Shown here in pieces: positions 18,116 to 27,113 of a DNA stretch of 64,000 bases. The stretch is from Candidatus Gastranaerophilales bacterium (GTDB lineage Bacteria; Cyanobacteriota; Vampirovibrionia; Gastranaerophilales; Gastranaerophilaceae). A model generated the notes under the pieces. The model was not told the origin of the DNA. It worked only from the letters and a program-made list of their open reading frames with translations, and searched no databases. The stretch lies in assembly GCA_944323425.1 (NCBI GenBank), contig CALUSL010000008.1:18819-82818 (forward strand), read 5' to 3'. Both the position numbers and the translations under genes were made by a program. Positions within the stretch are counted from its first letter, which is position 1; the number at the start of each line of letters is the position of its first letter.

Positions 18116-18745
18116 TTAAGCAGAGACCTTTCTGTTCAACAGGAGTTTAGCAAGTTCTGTATTATTTTTTTCCTTAACATAATCCAGCTTCCAGATTTTT
18201 CTGTACATAGCAGAACGAGTCAAAAGATCTTCTATAACCTCGAGAGGTGTTTCCTTGCTAAGTGCTATTTTAAGATGATCTCTCAACGACATTGCGCTTT
18301 TACTTTTAGATTTCATCATGCTGGAAGTATCTTTTATATAGTTCAAACTTTCATCATTCAGCCCGTGTCCCTGCAAAATATCGAATATTTTTTCTTCAGA
18401 ACCGGGATATTTTTTATATTTGGCAATAATAACTTTTTCTTCTTCTAAAAATTTTGGAACATCCGGAGTTGTCTTTTTTAGATTTGCAAGAACCTCATTT
18501 CCTGTTTTTTGTAAGGCTTTAGTTATTTTCAGGACAATAATTTCCACATTTTTGTATAAAGCAGAAGCCGCAATTTTATTACGCATAAAAATAGCTGAAG
18601 TCGCTAAAACAGCAATAGAGCTTTTTGTTGCAACACGAACAGGTATTGCTGCAGCTTCCTGACCGAATGTAATATTTTTATTACCGGGATTCTTTTGTTT
18701 AGTTATATTCACATCACTATAACTTACTGCTCTGATTCTGCTCAT
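18116..18745 (-). CDS. orphan protein with N-terminal I-T-F-G motif
   Basis: 209 residues, not recognised. The N-terminal 30 residues are flexible and contain N-I-T-F-G-Q. A hydrophobic stretch (about 40-60) could be a single membrane helix, and the rest is a helical, Lys-rich domain ending in a basic tail. The start at 18745 is preceded by AAAGGGA at ideal spacing; an upstream ATG at 18775 lacks one. It lies between DUF4127 and bioB on the same strand. Other orphan proteins here have a similar F-x-G tag, which suggests a lineage-specific family. Confidence 0.6.
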   Translation of the reverse strand: MSRIRAVSYSDVNITKQKNPGNKNITFGQEAAAIPVRVATKSSIAVLATSAIFMRNKIAASALYKNVEIIVLKITKALQKTGNEVLANLKKTTPDVPKFLEEEKVIIAKYKKYPGSEEKIFDILQGHGLNDESLNYIKDTSSMMKSKSKSAMSLRDHLKIALSKETPLEVIEDLLTRSAMYRKIWKLDYVKEKNNTELAKLLLNRKVSA

Positions 18746-18827
18746 AATAAATCCCTTTCGACTGTTGATGAACATAAATACAGAAAGATTAGATAAATCC
18801 GTAGTTGGGGGTAATTGATTATATTAA

Positions 18828-20207
18828 TTAACTAACACTAACTTCGATTTCAAATAGTCTTTGCCAAGGAAAATTATACCTTATTTCTTCAAATTTTGCA
18901 TCAAATTTTTTTATTAATATTTTTTCGTATGGTTTCATTTCTTGAAAAACAGAATTTATATCAGTTCCTTTTTCACGTTTTTTCAGTATGCCTCTTACGT
19001 TTGCCTGATATGCCCAATCATCCAAAAATCGAATTAGCTGTAATTTATTAAATGAAGAAACATTAAGATTCATTGCGAAATGTTTCGCTATTGCACCACA
19101 TAAAACACTGCCTAATGTATTACCTGTTGTATTCCATCCTGCATAACCAAGAAAATTATTCATGTCAATATTTTGAACAAGCAATTTTTCAACAAAACTG
19201 TTATCAGCTCCGTTTGCATTAAGAATATCCGCTATCAAATAAGGTTTCTCAGGAAGTTTAAGCTCTCCGGTGTATCCTTCAACCTCAACCCCCATCACAA
19301 GTTCACCCTGCTCATCCTTAAAATTGTTGACAAGCAAAATTATGTCAGCCTGCATTTCATCAGTACACTCACAGCCGGCCAATTCTATTTGTCCTTTTAC
19401 AGATTCAAACACAGAAACATCTTCATATTTAGAAATTTTATCAATGTAATTTTTCTGTGTGAAAACAGGAGCGATTTTTAAATTTCGTCCTGAAGTAATT
19501 GCGCGGGACATCAAACTCAGCGGGATTTCATCTGCTCCGGTTTTTACCAGAGCATTAAGTTGTTTTTCTTTTATAAGTTTTTCAAGCTGTTGGGCTTCAA
19601 TTACATTAAAACCGAACTGTGCGCAGTCATCTTTTGAGTACACAAGAGTATCAATCAGACCATCTTCTGCCCACTTAAGATACAGTTTGTTTATTTCAAA
19701 ATTTCTCTTTCTTGTTTCTAAATAGTCTTTTAAAATATTTTGCGGAATATCTGTTGTAACTAGCCCCTTTTTATGACAGTCATAAGAATATTGAAATATT
19801 TTTTTTCCGTATTCCCGCCAGTATTCTTTTTCTTCTTCATTTATATTGTTATTTGAAATGCGCATAATACTTGAAAACGCAAAAACTTTTGAATCTTTTG
19901 TTTCAAGAATATCTCTCAGTTCCTTAAGACGTACTTCTATCTCATCCTTTGTTTCATTTGAGCGTCTTGATGGAATAAGACCGCCATATGCAACTGTATC
20001 CAAAGAAATTATTATTGCATCAATATCTGCGGGCAATGATTTCAGCCAGTTCAGAATAGCTCTGGTATTCGCTGTTTTTTTCAAATCTCCCAGCAATTCT
20101 CTTTCCGGCAAAAAAAGTTCAATATCATTATCAACATTCGCAATCTGCTCTGGAAGAGTATAACAGACAGGACGATTATCTATAGGAACAAGTGCAATTT
20201 TTTTCAT
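18828..20207 (-). CDS. DUF4127 family protein
   Basis: 459 residues. The start M-K-K-I-A-L-V-P-I-D-N-R-P-V-C, then I-I-S-L-D-T-V-A-Y-G-G-L-I-P-S-R-R, and the middle segment G-A-D-E-I-P-L match the DUF4127 family, which has no established biochemical role. The C-terminal part has G-Y-A-G-W-N-T-T-G-N-T-L-G. It appears cytoplasmic. It lies 5 bp after ilvN on the same strand, so it may be cotranscribed with ilvBN. Confidence 0.85.
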   Translation of the reverse strand: MKKIALVPIDNRPVCYTLPEQIANVDNDIELFLPERELLGDLKKTANTRAILNWLKSLPADIDAIIISLDTVAYGGLIPSRRSNETKDEIEVRLKELRDILETKDSKVFAFSSIMRISNNNINEEEKEYWREYGKKIFQYSYDCHKKGLVTTDIPQNILKDYLETRKRNFEINKLYLKWAEDGLIDTLVYSKDDCAQFGFNVIEAQQLEKLIKEKQLNALVKTGADEIPLSLMSRAITSGRNLKIAPVFTQKNYIDKISKYEDVSVFESVKGQIELAGCECTDEMQADIILLVNNFKDEQGELVMGVEVEGYTGELKLPEKPYLIADILNANGADNSFVEKLLVQNIDMNNFLGYAGWNTTGNTLGSVLCGAIAKHFAMNLNVSSFNKLQLIRFLDDWAYQANVRGILKKREKGTDINSVFQEMKPYEKILIKKFDAKFEEIRYNFPWQRLFEIEVSVS

Positions 20208-20212
20208 ATTTA

Positions 20213-20713
20213 TTAAAGATTTTTGATATTACTAAACTGGTTTTCTCTTGAAATACCGACTTTTCCGGAACGAACAAGTTCTTTTATTCCAATAGGTCTT
20301 AATAATTCAATCAATGAACGTATCTGGCGTTCATCGCCTATTGCTTGCAGGGTGTAAGATTTAGGTGATACATCGATTATTTTTGCATTAAATATTTCAG
20401 CAATTCTCAATATTTCAGATCTGTCCTCATCTTTTGCATTGACCTTGCAAAGAATCAATTCACGCTCAATAGATTCAACTGTAATTAAGTCAACGACCTT
20501 TATTACAGGTATGAGCCTGTTGAGCTGTTTTATGATTTGTTCAATAACAGTTTCATCACCGCTTGTAACTACTGTAAGTCTCGCATAATCCCTGTCGAGT
20601 GTCGGCGCTGCCGTAATACTTTCTATGCTGTAACCACGTCCGCTAAAAAGACCGCTTACTCTTGACAGGATACCTGCATCATCTTTTACCAAAATTGAAA
20701 TTATATGATTCAT
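20213..20713 (-). CDS. ilvN: acetolactate synthase small subunit
   Basis: 166 residues, the full length of the regulatory subunit. The N-terminal ACT domain reads I-S-I-L-V-K-D-D-A-G-I-L-S-R-V-S-G-L-F, with G-R-G-Y-S-I-E-S-I following. A second ACT-like domain is at the C-terminus. It confers valine feedback on IlvB. AAGGAAG precedes the ATG, and ilvB ends 20 bp upstream. Confidence 0.95.
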   Translation of the reverse strand: MNHIISILVKDDAGILSRVSGLFSGRGYSIESITAAPTLDRDYARLTVVTSGDETVIEQIIKQLNRLIPVIKVVDLITVESIERELILCKVNAKDEDRSEILRIAEIFNAKIIDVSPKSYTLQAIGDERQIRSLIELLRPIGIKELVRSGKVGISRENQFSNIKNL

Positions 20714-20733
20714 TGATACTTCCTTATAGCTTA

Positions 20734-22464
20734 TTAATTAATCGGTGAGTCATTAGACAAAAGAATTTTGTTTAATGGATTACCTGCAAGCACCCACGGA
20801 TAAACCATTTCAAACTCTTCAACCACAAAATCTATAAATACGGGTTTTCTACAGTTTATTGCCTGTTCAAGAACAGGAATAATCTCTTCTTCTCTGGTTA
20901 CCCTGAAGCCTACAGCCCCGTATGCTTCCGCAACCTTAACAAAATCAGGGCCTGAAATTTTTGTTTCCGAATAATGTTTGTTGAAAAGTTTTTCCTGCCA
21001 TTGTCTGACCATGCCAAGATAACCATTGTTTATTATCGCAACAATAACCGGCAGTTTGTATTCTACACATGTTGCAAGCTCTTGAATATTCATTTGGATG
21101 CTTCCGTCACCTGCAATATCAAAAATTATTTTTTCAGGCTTTGCAACGGCAGCGCCTATTGCAGCAGGGAATCCAAATCCCATAGTACCAAGACCGCCTG
21201 ACGTAATGAAACGTCTCGGTTCCGTAAATTTAAAGGTCTGGGCAGTCCACATTTGATGCTGACCTACCTCTGTCGCAATAATTGCATCTTTATCCTTTAA
21301 AAATTCATACATTTTTTCGATAACAGTATGCGGATTGAGTTTGTCCGATTGAACAGAAGGCAGAGTGCGTTTCTTTTTCCACTCATCAATTTGTTCAAAC
21401 CACGCCTGCTTTACATCTTTATTTGTTTCGTAATTTTTATTATTTAATTCTTCTATCATTGCAGTAAGAACATTTTTGGCATCTCCAACGATAGGAATGT
21501 CTACAGAAACATTTTTACTTATTGAACAAGGGTCTATGTCAATATGTATAACCTGTGCATCTTTAGCAAATCTCTTCAAACATCCGGTAATTCTATCATT
21601 AAAACGTGTTCCGATAGCAAACAGTACATCACAGTTGCAAACAGCATGATTTGCCCAAAAATTTCCATGCATACCCAGCATACCGAGGGACTTCTCATGG
21701 GTTGCCGGATAAGCCCCCATACCCATTAATGTATTTGTAACAGGAATATTCAGCCTTTCCGCTAACTCTGTCAATTCTTTACAAGCATCAGCAGCAATAA
21801 CACCGCCGCCGGCAATAATAACAGGGCGTTCTGCTTCGCATAACAGTTCCAGAGCTTTTGAAATTTGTCTCGGGTGTCCGAAATAGTTTGGATTGTATCC
21901 GGGTAATTTTACTGTTTCCGGATATTCAAATGCAATTCTGGCAGTTAAAATATCTTTTGGCAAATCAACTACAACCGGACCCGGTTTTCCCGTAGTTGCG
22001 ATATGAAATGCTTCTTTTATAATTCTTGGCAATTCTTTTATACTTTTTACGAGATAGTTGTGTTTACAGCACGAACGGGTAATACCTACTATATCAGCCT
22101 CCTGAAAGGCATCATTCCCAATCTGATTTAATCCTACCTGACCTGTAAAAACAATTATCGGGTAACCGTCATAGTATGCATTAGCAATACCGGTAATAGC
22201 ATTAGTTGCACCCGGTCCCGAAGTAACAAGCGCAACTCCGGGTTTTCCCGTTACACGCGCAAACCCTTCGGCAGCATGTATAGCAGCTTGTTCATGTCTA
22301 ACAAGATAGTGTTTTATTGATTTATCGTGATAAAGCGCTTCATATATAGGTATTATTACACCGCCCGGATAGCCGAATATTTCTTTTATTCCCTCTTTTT
22401 TTAGACACTCAAGGAATATTTGAGCTCCGGACATCAATTCTTTTTCTTCTCTGGTTTCAATCAT
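20734..22464 (-). CDS. ilvB: acetolactate synthase large subunit
   Basis: 576-residue ThDP enzyme making acetolactate or acetohydroxybutyrate for Val/Leu/Ile synthesis. The ThDP-activating Glu lies in V-R-H-E-Q-A-A-I-H-A-A-E-G. The ThDP/Mg motif is I-A-G-D-G-S-I-Q-M-N with I-N-N-G-Y-L-G-M-V-R-Q-W-Q. F-G-Y-P-G-G-V-I is at the N-terminus. GGAG sits 7 bases before the ATG. It is first in an ilvB-ilvN unit. No leader peptide rich in branched-chain codons or T-box is obvious in the 160-bp gap upstream. Confidence 0.96.
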   Translation of the reverse strand: MIETREEKELMSGAQIFLECLKKEGIKEIFGYPGGVIIPIYEALYHDKSIKHYLVRHEQAAIHAAEGFARVTGKPGVALVTSGPGATNAITGIANAYYDGYPIIVFTGQVGLNQIGNDAFQEADIVGITRSCCKHNYLVKSIKELPRIIKEAFHIATTGKPGPVVVDLPKDILTARIAFEYPETVKLPGYNPNYFGHPRQISKALELLCEAERPVIIAGGGVIAADACKELTELAERLNIPVTNTLMGMGAYPATHEKSLGMLGMHGNFWANHAVCNCDVLFAIGTRFNDRITGCLKRFAKDAQVIHIDIDPCSISKNVSVDIPIVGDAKNVLTAMIEELNNKNYETNKDVKQAWFEQIDEWKKKRTLPSVQSDKLNPHTVIEKMYEFLKDKDAIIATEVGQHQMWTAQTFKFTEPRRFITSGGLGTMGFGFPAAIGAAVAKPEKIIFDIAGDGSIQMNIQELATCVEYKLPVIVAIINNGYLGMVRQWQEKLFNKHYSETKISGPDFVKVAEAYGAVGFRVTREEEIIPVLEQAINCRKPVFIDFVVEEFEMVYPWVLAGNPLNKILLSNDSPIN

Positions 22465-22572
22465 TTATTTCTCCGAAAAAAGTGTTCTACATACAATGTA
22501 CCATTTCTTCTATTATTTTGAAAGAAAATCATTAAAAACGGTTTACAATTGATTTGCTTTGTTTTTTACCAT

Positions 22573-22605
22573 AAACAAATGAACCGAACAAAATTGTTCG
22601 GTTCA
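22573..22605 (-). terminator. recA terminator
   Basis: A perfect 10-bp stem, TGAACCGAAC/GTTCGGTTCA (22580-22605), with a 6-nt loop. On the minus strand it is followed by TTTGTTT. It lies 20 bp after the recA stop. Confidence 0.75.
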
Positions 22606-22624
22606 CTAATATATTTTTTAATGT

Positions 22625-23647
22625 CTAATCTTTGGCAGCCAGCTTCTCTCTTACCTTTGTCTCTATTTCAGCGAGCAATTCGGGATTGAGCTCAAGAAAC
22701 TCTTTAGCCTTTTCTCTGCCCTGTCCGAGTTTTTCATCATTATAGCTAAACCAGGCACCTGCTTTTTTGACAATATCAAAACTTACTGCCACATCAAGTA
22801 TACAACCGAGTTTGCAAATACCCTTGCCGAAAATAATATCAAATTCAGCTTGTTTAAACGGAGGAGCTACTTTGTTTTTGACGACCTTGACTCTAACACG
22901 GTTACCAATATCTTTGTCCTCTTTTTTGATTGTTTCTATTCTTCTGATATCAAGCCTTACACTGGCATAATATTTCAAAGCATTACCGCCGGTTGTAGTC
23001 TCAGGGTTTCCATACATAACCCCGATTTTTTGACGCAGCTGGTTAATAAAAATAACCGTAGTATTGGTTTTCCCTACTATACCTGTCAATTTTCTCAACG
23101 CTTTACTCATCAATCGAGCCTGCAGCCCCATTTGTTGATCTTCCATAGCGCCTTCTATTTCTGCTTTCGGAACAAGTGCTGCAACAGAGTCAATTACAAC
23201 GACATCTACAGCAGATGAACGTACAAGCTCTTCGGCAATTTCAAGAGCCTGCTCACCGGTATCCGGCTGAGATATAAGGAGTTCATCTACATTTACACCG
23301 AGATTTCTGGCATATTCCGGATCCAGCGCATGTTCTGCATCAACGAATGCGGCAATACCGCCCTTTTTCTGACATTCTGCAACAATATGCTGTGCCAGCG
23401 TAGTTTTACCGGATGATTCAGGACCATAAACTTCGATAACTCTTCCTCTCGGTACACCGCCTATTCCCAAAGCGATATCCAGAGATAAAGCACCTGTCGG
23501 AATTACTTCACATGCAACGGCTGTTTTGTCGCCGAGCTTCATTATGGAACCTTTACCAAAATCTTTTTCTATTTTTTCAATAGCCATTTTTAGGGCTTTA
23601 CTTTTTTCCTCAGAAACAGAAACTTCTTCTTTTTCCTTAACTGCCAT
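22625..23647 (-). CDS. recA: recombinase RecA
   Basis: 340 residues, typical length. Walker A is G-P-E-S-S-G-K-T-T, Walker B is [12 protein letters not shown], and the L2 region has [11 protein letters not shown] with [12 protein letters not shown]. It forms ATP-dependent filaments on ssDNA for strand exchange and SOS signalling. AAGGAG precedes the ATG. I see no LexA-type operator of the E. coli, Bacillus or cyanobacterial pattern in the promoter, so SOS control is not evident. Confidence 0.98.
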   Translation of the reverse strand: MAVKEKEEVSVSEEKSKALKMAIEKIEKDFGKGSIMKLGDKTAVACEVIPTGALSLDIALGIGGVPRGRVIEVYGPESSGKTTLAQHIVAECQKKGGIAAFVDAEHALDPEYARNLGVNVDELLISQPDTGEQALEIAEELVRSSAVDVVVIDSVAALVPKAEIEGAMEDQQMGLQARLMSKALRKLTGIVGKTNTTVIFINQLRQKIGVMYGNPETTTGGNALKYYASVRLDIRRIETIKKEDKDIGNRVRVKVVKNKVAPPFKQAEFDIIFGKGICKLGCILDVAVSFDIVKKAGAWFSYNDEKLGQGREKAKEFLELNPELLAEIETKVREKLAAKD

Positions 23648-23677
23648 ATTTTCTCTCCTTGTCTAGCTTTAAATATA

Positions 23678-23706
23678 ATCATAGCTTATTTATGCATTTT
23701 ATTCAA
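23678..23706 (-). promoter_or_regulatory. recA promoter
   Basis: Minus strand: TTGAAT (23701-23706), a 17-bp spacer and TATGAT (23678-23683), both close to sigma-70 consensus. The leader is about 25 nt with AAGGAG. Confidence 0.65.
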
Positions 23707-23810
23707 ACTATTTATTTTGTAAATAAAAGTAAATATTAAAATTCTAAAACAACAAAAAATTTTTTGTCCAATTTTAAAATGAATAATGCAAAACATAGGA
23801 GCAATAGTAT

Positions 23811-24602
23811 ATGCATATACCTCCCGTATCATTTAAGGGAACACTTAGTGTTTACAGATTCACACCAAATCATCAAACAGTAATAGAAAATTACCATACA
23901 ACAAAACAACAGGATAACGAACTTGTTGAACTGGCTCAGGAAAATATGAAAAAAAATATGACTAAGCCAGTTATCTATACTAATGACATCATCGAATTTA
24001 AAAATAAAATTGAGGATATAACCGGTAAAGAACTAATAGACTATAATCCTGGCAAACCCAAGGTTTTAATGCTCGGAGGTATTCCTGAAGATTATAGAGA
24101 TTTTGAAAGATACAACTCTGCAAATAATAAAATTTTCTACAGAGATACCAATCATGACTACATGCCAAAATACACTAAAGTAATTGTGGATACATTAGAG
24201 CCTGAAGACAGAAAAAAACTGGCAGATGTCGCAATGAAAAGAATACAAAAAACGCTCAAAGAAGATTATAGAATACAGGAAGATAAAAGACTTGATGCTG
24301 ATTTAATAGGTTTGTCCAACAAACAAATTACTGATTTTTCAAGAATAGAGAAAATATTAGCTAAAACATTATTTTATCTTGATGGAAATATAGATAGACC
24401 GGATCCGATAAAAGATGCGCCCAAACTCTATAATGCAAGACAGGCATATCTTGCCCTGTTCAACAGATTACAGAAGGTGATAGGCACAAATCTCCCTGAA
24501 AAAGAAAACGAAGAAGCTATTGCAGTATTCACAGATGAAAAAATGGAATACATGAAAAGAGCTGTAGGATATCTTGTTAATGTGGAATATGGTTACGATT
24601 AG
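23811..24602 (+). CDS. orphan protein with N-terminal V-S-F-K-G motif
   Basis: 263 residues, not recognised. It begins M-H-I-P-P-V-S-F-K-G. The body is soluble, charged and mostly helical, with no membrane helix, signal peptide or enzymatic motif that I can see. AGGAG precedes the ATG at 23811. It lies alone between divergently oriented recA and convergent recF. It shares only the short N-terminal F-x-G tag with other orphans in the window. Confidence 0.65.
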   Translation: MHIPPVSFKGTLSVYRFTPNHQTVIENYHTTKQQDNELVELAQENMKKNMTKPVIYTNDIIEFKNKIEDITGKELIDYNPGKPKVLMLGGIPEDYRDFERYNSANNKIFYRDTNHDYMPKYTKVIVDTLEPEDRKKLADVAMKRIQKTLKEDYRIQEDKRLDADLIGLSNKQITDFSRIEKILAKTLFYLDGNIDRPDPIKDAPKLYNARQAYLALFNRLQKVIGTNLPEKENEEAIAVFTDEKMEYMKRAVGYLVNVEYGYD

Positions 24603-24629
24603 AAACTAATGGATTTTTCAAGGAAATAT

Positions 24630-25757
24630 CTACTTTACAGCGCCATTTTCTACATTAAAAATTTCAACGTCTTTAAGATATTCGCCGGTGAAAAGTACAG
24701 TATCAACAGATGTTATAATTGTCTGTGTTTCATTACCTATAGCATTTAAGAGATAGTTCTGTCTATTGTTATCAAGTTCAGCGAGAACATCATCGAGGAG
24801 CAAAACGGGATTGTCCCCAATCTTCTCTTTAATTAATTCAAGCTCAGCAAGCTTTAAACTAAGAACAATAGTTCTTTGCTGCCCCTGCGACGCAAATTTT
24901 TTCGCCTCTATATTATTAATAAAAAAGGATACATCATCACGATGAGGACCGACAAGAGCCTGAGCTCTAATAATTTCTTCCAGTTTTCTTTCTTCAAGCT
25001 TTCTTTCGAAAGATTCTGCAATTTTTTCTACTGTTAAATTCAACGTACCGTCAAAATTTATATCGCCGAGAACTGTAGAATTGTATAAAAGTGAAAAATA
25101 CTCATCTTCTGCAATCTGAAAATGTTTTTCTATTGCAATCCTTTGCAGTTCATTCAAAAATTTCAGCCTGAGATAAATAATATTGCTGCCTGCGATACAT
25201 AATTGCGCATTCCATACATCGAGAAGTTTCGTGTCAGCATTAATATTCCCCTTTATTTCTTTAAGATAATTATTTTTCTGGGTACGGATTTTATTATATT
25301 TAGATATTCTATCGGGATAAGCCGGATAAATCTGGCTTATTGCCATATCAAGCCAACTTCTTCGGTCCTCCGGAACACCTCTTAGAAGCAGAAGGTCATT
25401 CACAGAAAATGAAACCACAGACAAATTTGAACAGAATTCAGAAGATTTTGATTTTTTTACCTGATTTACCTTTAGCTCTTTCCTTTTAGGCGGATTTATT
25501 TTTACCAGCAGTTCTGTCTCATAATCTGATTTTTGTATAACAGCACAAAGTTTTGCTGTATCCTCTCCCCATTTGATAATTTCAGATTCAGTCTTTGCTC
25601 TCGGAGAGCCCAGACAAGAAAGGTAATAAACAGATTCAAGTAAATTTGTTTTTCCCTGAGCATTTTTTCCGATAAACAAAATTTTTCTCGAATTAAACTC
25701 AAGGTTTAACTCACTGTAATTTCTATAATTTTTTAAATTAAGAGACTTTACAAACAT
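24630..25757 (-). CDS. recF: DNA replication and repair protein RecF
   Basis: 375-residue SMC-like ATPase that loads RecA at gaps. The N-terminus is M-F-V-K-S-L-N-L-K-N-Y-R-N-Y, Walker A is F-I-G-K-N-A-Q-G-K-T-N-L, and near the C-terminus come the A-S-Q-G-Q-Q-R-T signature and the Walker B L-L-L-D-D-V-L-A-E-L-D. An in-frame ATG at 25844 would add 29 Cys/Tyr-rich residues not found in RecF and runs through a terminator and the promoter, so 25757 is preferred. There it appears to be leaderless. Confidence 0.93.
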   Translation of the reverse strand: MFVKSLNLKNYRNYSELNLEFNSRKILFIGKNAQGKTNLLESVYYLSCLGSPRAKTESEIIKWGEDTAKLCAVIQKSDYETELLVKINPPKRKELKVNQVKKSKSSEFCSNLSVVSFSVNDLLLLRGVPEDRRSWLDMAISQIYPAYPDRISKYNKIRTQKNNYLKEIKGNINADTKLLDVWNAQLCIAGSNIIYLRLKFLNELQRIAIEKHFQIAEDEYFSLLYNSTVLGDINFDGTLNLTVEKIAESFERKLEERKLEEIIRAQALVGPHRDDVSFFINNIEAKKFASQGQQRTIVLSLKLAELELIKEKIGDNPVLLLDDVLAELDNNRQNYLLNAIGNETQTIITSVDTVLFTGEYLKDVEIFNVENGAVK

Positions 25758-25764
25758 AATACTA

Positions 25765-25793
25765 ATTCTATATAAAAAGCCATAATGGTACAA
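25765..25793 (-). promoter_or_regulatory. recF promoter, leaderless geometry
   Basis: Minus strand: TTGTAC (25788-25793), a 17-bp spacer and TAGAAT (25765-25770). Seven bases separate the -10 box from the recF ATG, and no ribosome-binding site exists between them. Confidence 0.6.
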
Positions 25794-25803
25794 ATAAAAA
25801 CAC

Positions 25804-25831
25804 AAAAAAAAGCCCGAAGTTTCCCTCGGGC
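25804..25831 (-). terminator. terminator of flagellin 1
   Basis: GCCCGAgggaaactTCGGGC-type hairpin (25812-25831), followed on the minus strand by eight T. It lies 64 bp downstream of the first flagellin stop and just upstream of the recF promoter. Confidence 0.8.
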
Positions 25832-25895
25832 AAGTTGCCATCACCTATTATTGTAAACTTATCTACTATATTTAAAATGTCTCTTATCTTATTAA

Positions 25896-26771
25896 TTATT
25901 GAATCAAGTTCAAAGCCAATGAAGGCAGCTGGTTAGCCTGTACCAGCAATGTTGCTGATGTCTGCTGCAGAATCTGCGCTTTCGTGTAGTTTGCACTTTC
26001 TTCAGCTATATCTGCGTCCATAATCGTTGATTTCGCTGATGTTGCGTTTTCTACTGTTGTTACCAGTGAATCTGCTGCTGAATTCAGCCTGTTTTGTACA
26101 GCACCGATTGTTGCTTTTCTTGTTGTTACTTCCTGTAAAGCCGTATCTACACTTGCTATAAATTGGGCAGCTGCTGACGCATTTGCAAATGCTTTTTCAA
26201 CAGTATCAACATTTGTGTTACCAAATAATCCCAAAGTGGCTGCTGACGCACTTGCAAATACATTTGCTTCAACATAAATAGCATTTGTATCAGCCTCTGA
26301 ATTTGCACCTACCTGTAGTCTCAACCCATTAGGGCTTTCTTGAGCTATTGAACCGTCTAACAGATTCAATCCGTTAAAATTTGAAGCATGAGCAATTCTG
26401 TCAATTTCTGCTACACGGGCATTTACTTCGTCTTCCATTGCTTTTAATGATTTTGTGTCATAAACTCCGTTCGCTGCCTGAGTTGCCAGGTCTCTGATAC
26501 GAAGAAGGTTGTCTTCTATTACTCCATAGTCGCCTTCTGCTGTCTGCAATACGTTTATCCCCGTTGCTACGTTATTCTGTGCTACTTTTGAACCCCTAAT
26601 TTGTGTGTTTAAGTTTGATGCTACGAACATACCGGCTGCATCATCTGCTGCCGAGTTGATTTTCAAACCTGTTGACATTCTATTCAACGCTGTGTTCAGT
26701 GAGTTTGTAGCACTGTTTAAGTTTGCCTGCGTTTTCAACGCAGACATATTGGTGTTAACGATAATTGCCAT
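25896..26771 (-). CDS. fliC: flagellin (tandem copy 1)
   Basis: 291-residue flagellin made almost only of D0/D1. The N-terminal domain has N-T-N-M-S-A-L-K-T-Q, R-M-S-T-G-L-K-I-N-S-A-A-D-D-A-A-G and I-R-D-L-A-T-Q-A-A-N-G. A short hinge (about 130-180) follows, then the C-terminal K-S-T-I-M-D-A-D-I-A-E-E-S and L-L-V-Q-A-N-Q. It is exported by the flagellar type III system and polymerises into the filament. GAAAGGAGTACGACA precedes the ATG. It is nearly identical to the next flagellin. Confidence 0.96.
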   Translation of the reverse strand: MAIIVNTNMSALKTQANLNSATNSLNTALNRMSTGLKINSAADDAAGMFVASNLNTQIRGSKVAQNNVATGINVLQTAEGDYGVIEDNLLRIRDLATQAANGVYDTKSLKAMEDEVNARVAEIDRIAHASNFNGLNLLDGSIAQESPNGLRLQVGANSEADTNAIYVEANVFASASAATLGLFGNTNVDTVEKAFANASAAAQFIASVDTALQEVTTRKATIGAVQNRLNSAADSLVTTVENATSAKSTIMDADIAEESANYTKAQILQQTSATLLVQANQLPSLALNLIQ

Positions 26772-26901
26772 TGTCGTACTCCTTTCGACTTTTATCTATT
26801 ACGTCCTGTAATTTTTCCTATTCAATTGTTAGTTTTTTAACTTTTATTTTTTGTATAACGACGAATTAATGAATCATCCTTACACATACATAATAACCCC
26901 G

Positions 26902-26928
26902 TATCGAAAATAACTTAATTCTTATTTA
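26902..26928 (-). promoter_or_regulatory. possible sigma-28 promoter of flagellin 1
   Basis: Minus strand: TAAA (26925-26928), then TTCGATAC covering TCGATA (26902-26907). This resembles TAAA-N-GCCGATAA with one extra base of spacing. It is about 130 bp from the gene, so the leader would be long. The call is weak. Confidence 0.25.
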
Positions 26929-26967
26929 GTATGGAATTTTCCATACTAAAGTTTGAACTTTTTCAAA
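26925..26967. promoter_or_regulatory. flagellin upstream palindromic element, copy 1
   Basis: TTTAGTATGGAA and TTCCATACTAAA form a perfect 12-bp inverted repeat around TT (26925-26950). TTTGAA-CTTT-TTCAAA (26952-26967) follows directly. It lies 154 bp upstream of flagellin 1. Nothing else gene-like is seen in 26772-27113 apart from the flagellin 2 terminator. Related elements precede the other two flagellins. Confidence 0.6.
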
Positions 26968-27056
26968 ATTCTGAGAGTAACTCTCAAGATTTAGGAAGTT
27001 TAATTTATAAAAATCAAGAAAATATTTCTTTAATTTGGCATGAAAAAAACAAAAAT

Positions 27057-27091
27057 TTCAAAAAAAACGACTCTGAATTTTTTCAGAGTCG
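27057..27091 (-). terminator. terminator of flagellin 2
   Basis: ACGACTCTGAA/TTCAGAGTCGT perfect 11-bp stem with an A4 loop on the minus strand, followed by a T run. It lies 22 bp after the flagellin 2 stop. Confidence 0.88.
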
Positions 27092-27113
27092 TAGTACCTG
27101 TTTGGAAAAATTA

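Noticed and set aside
23648..23810. LexA operator at recA
   Set aside because: No CTGT-N8-ACAG, GAAC-N4-GTTC or cyanobacterial-type palindrome is present near the promoter.
25758..25844. N-terminal extension of RecF to 25844
   Set aside because: The extra residues are not RecF-like and the region contains the flagellin terminator and the recF promoter.
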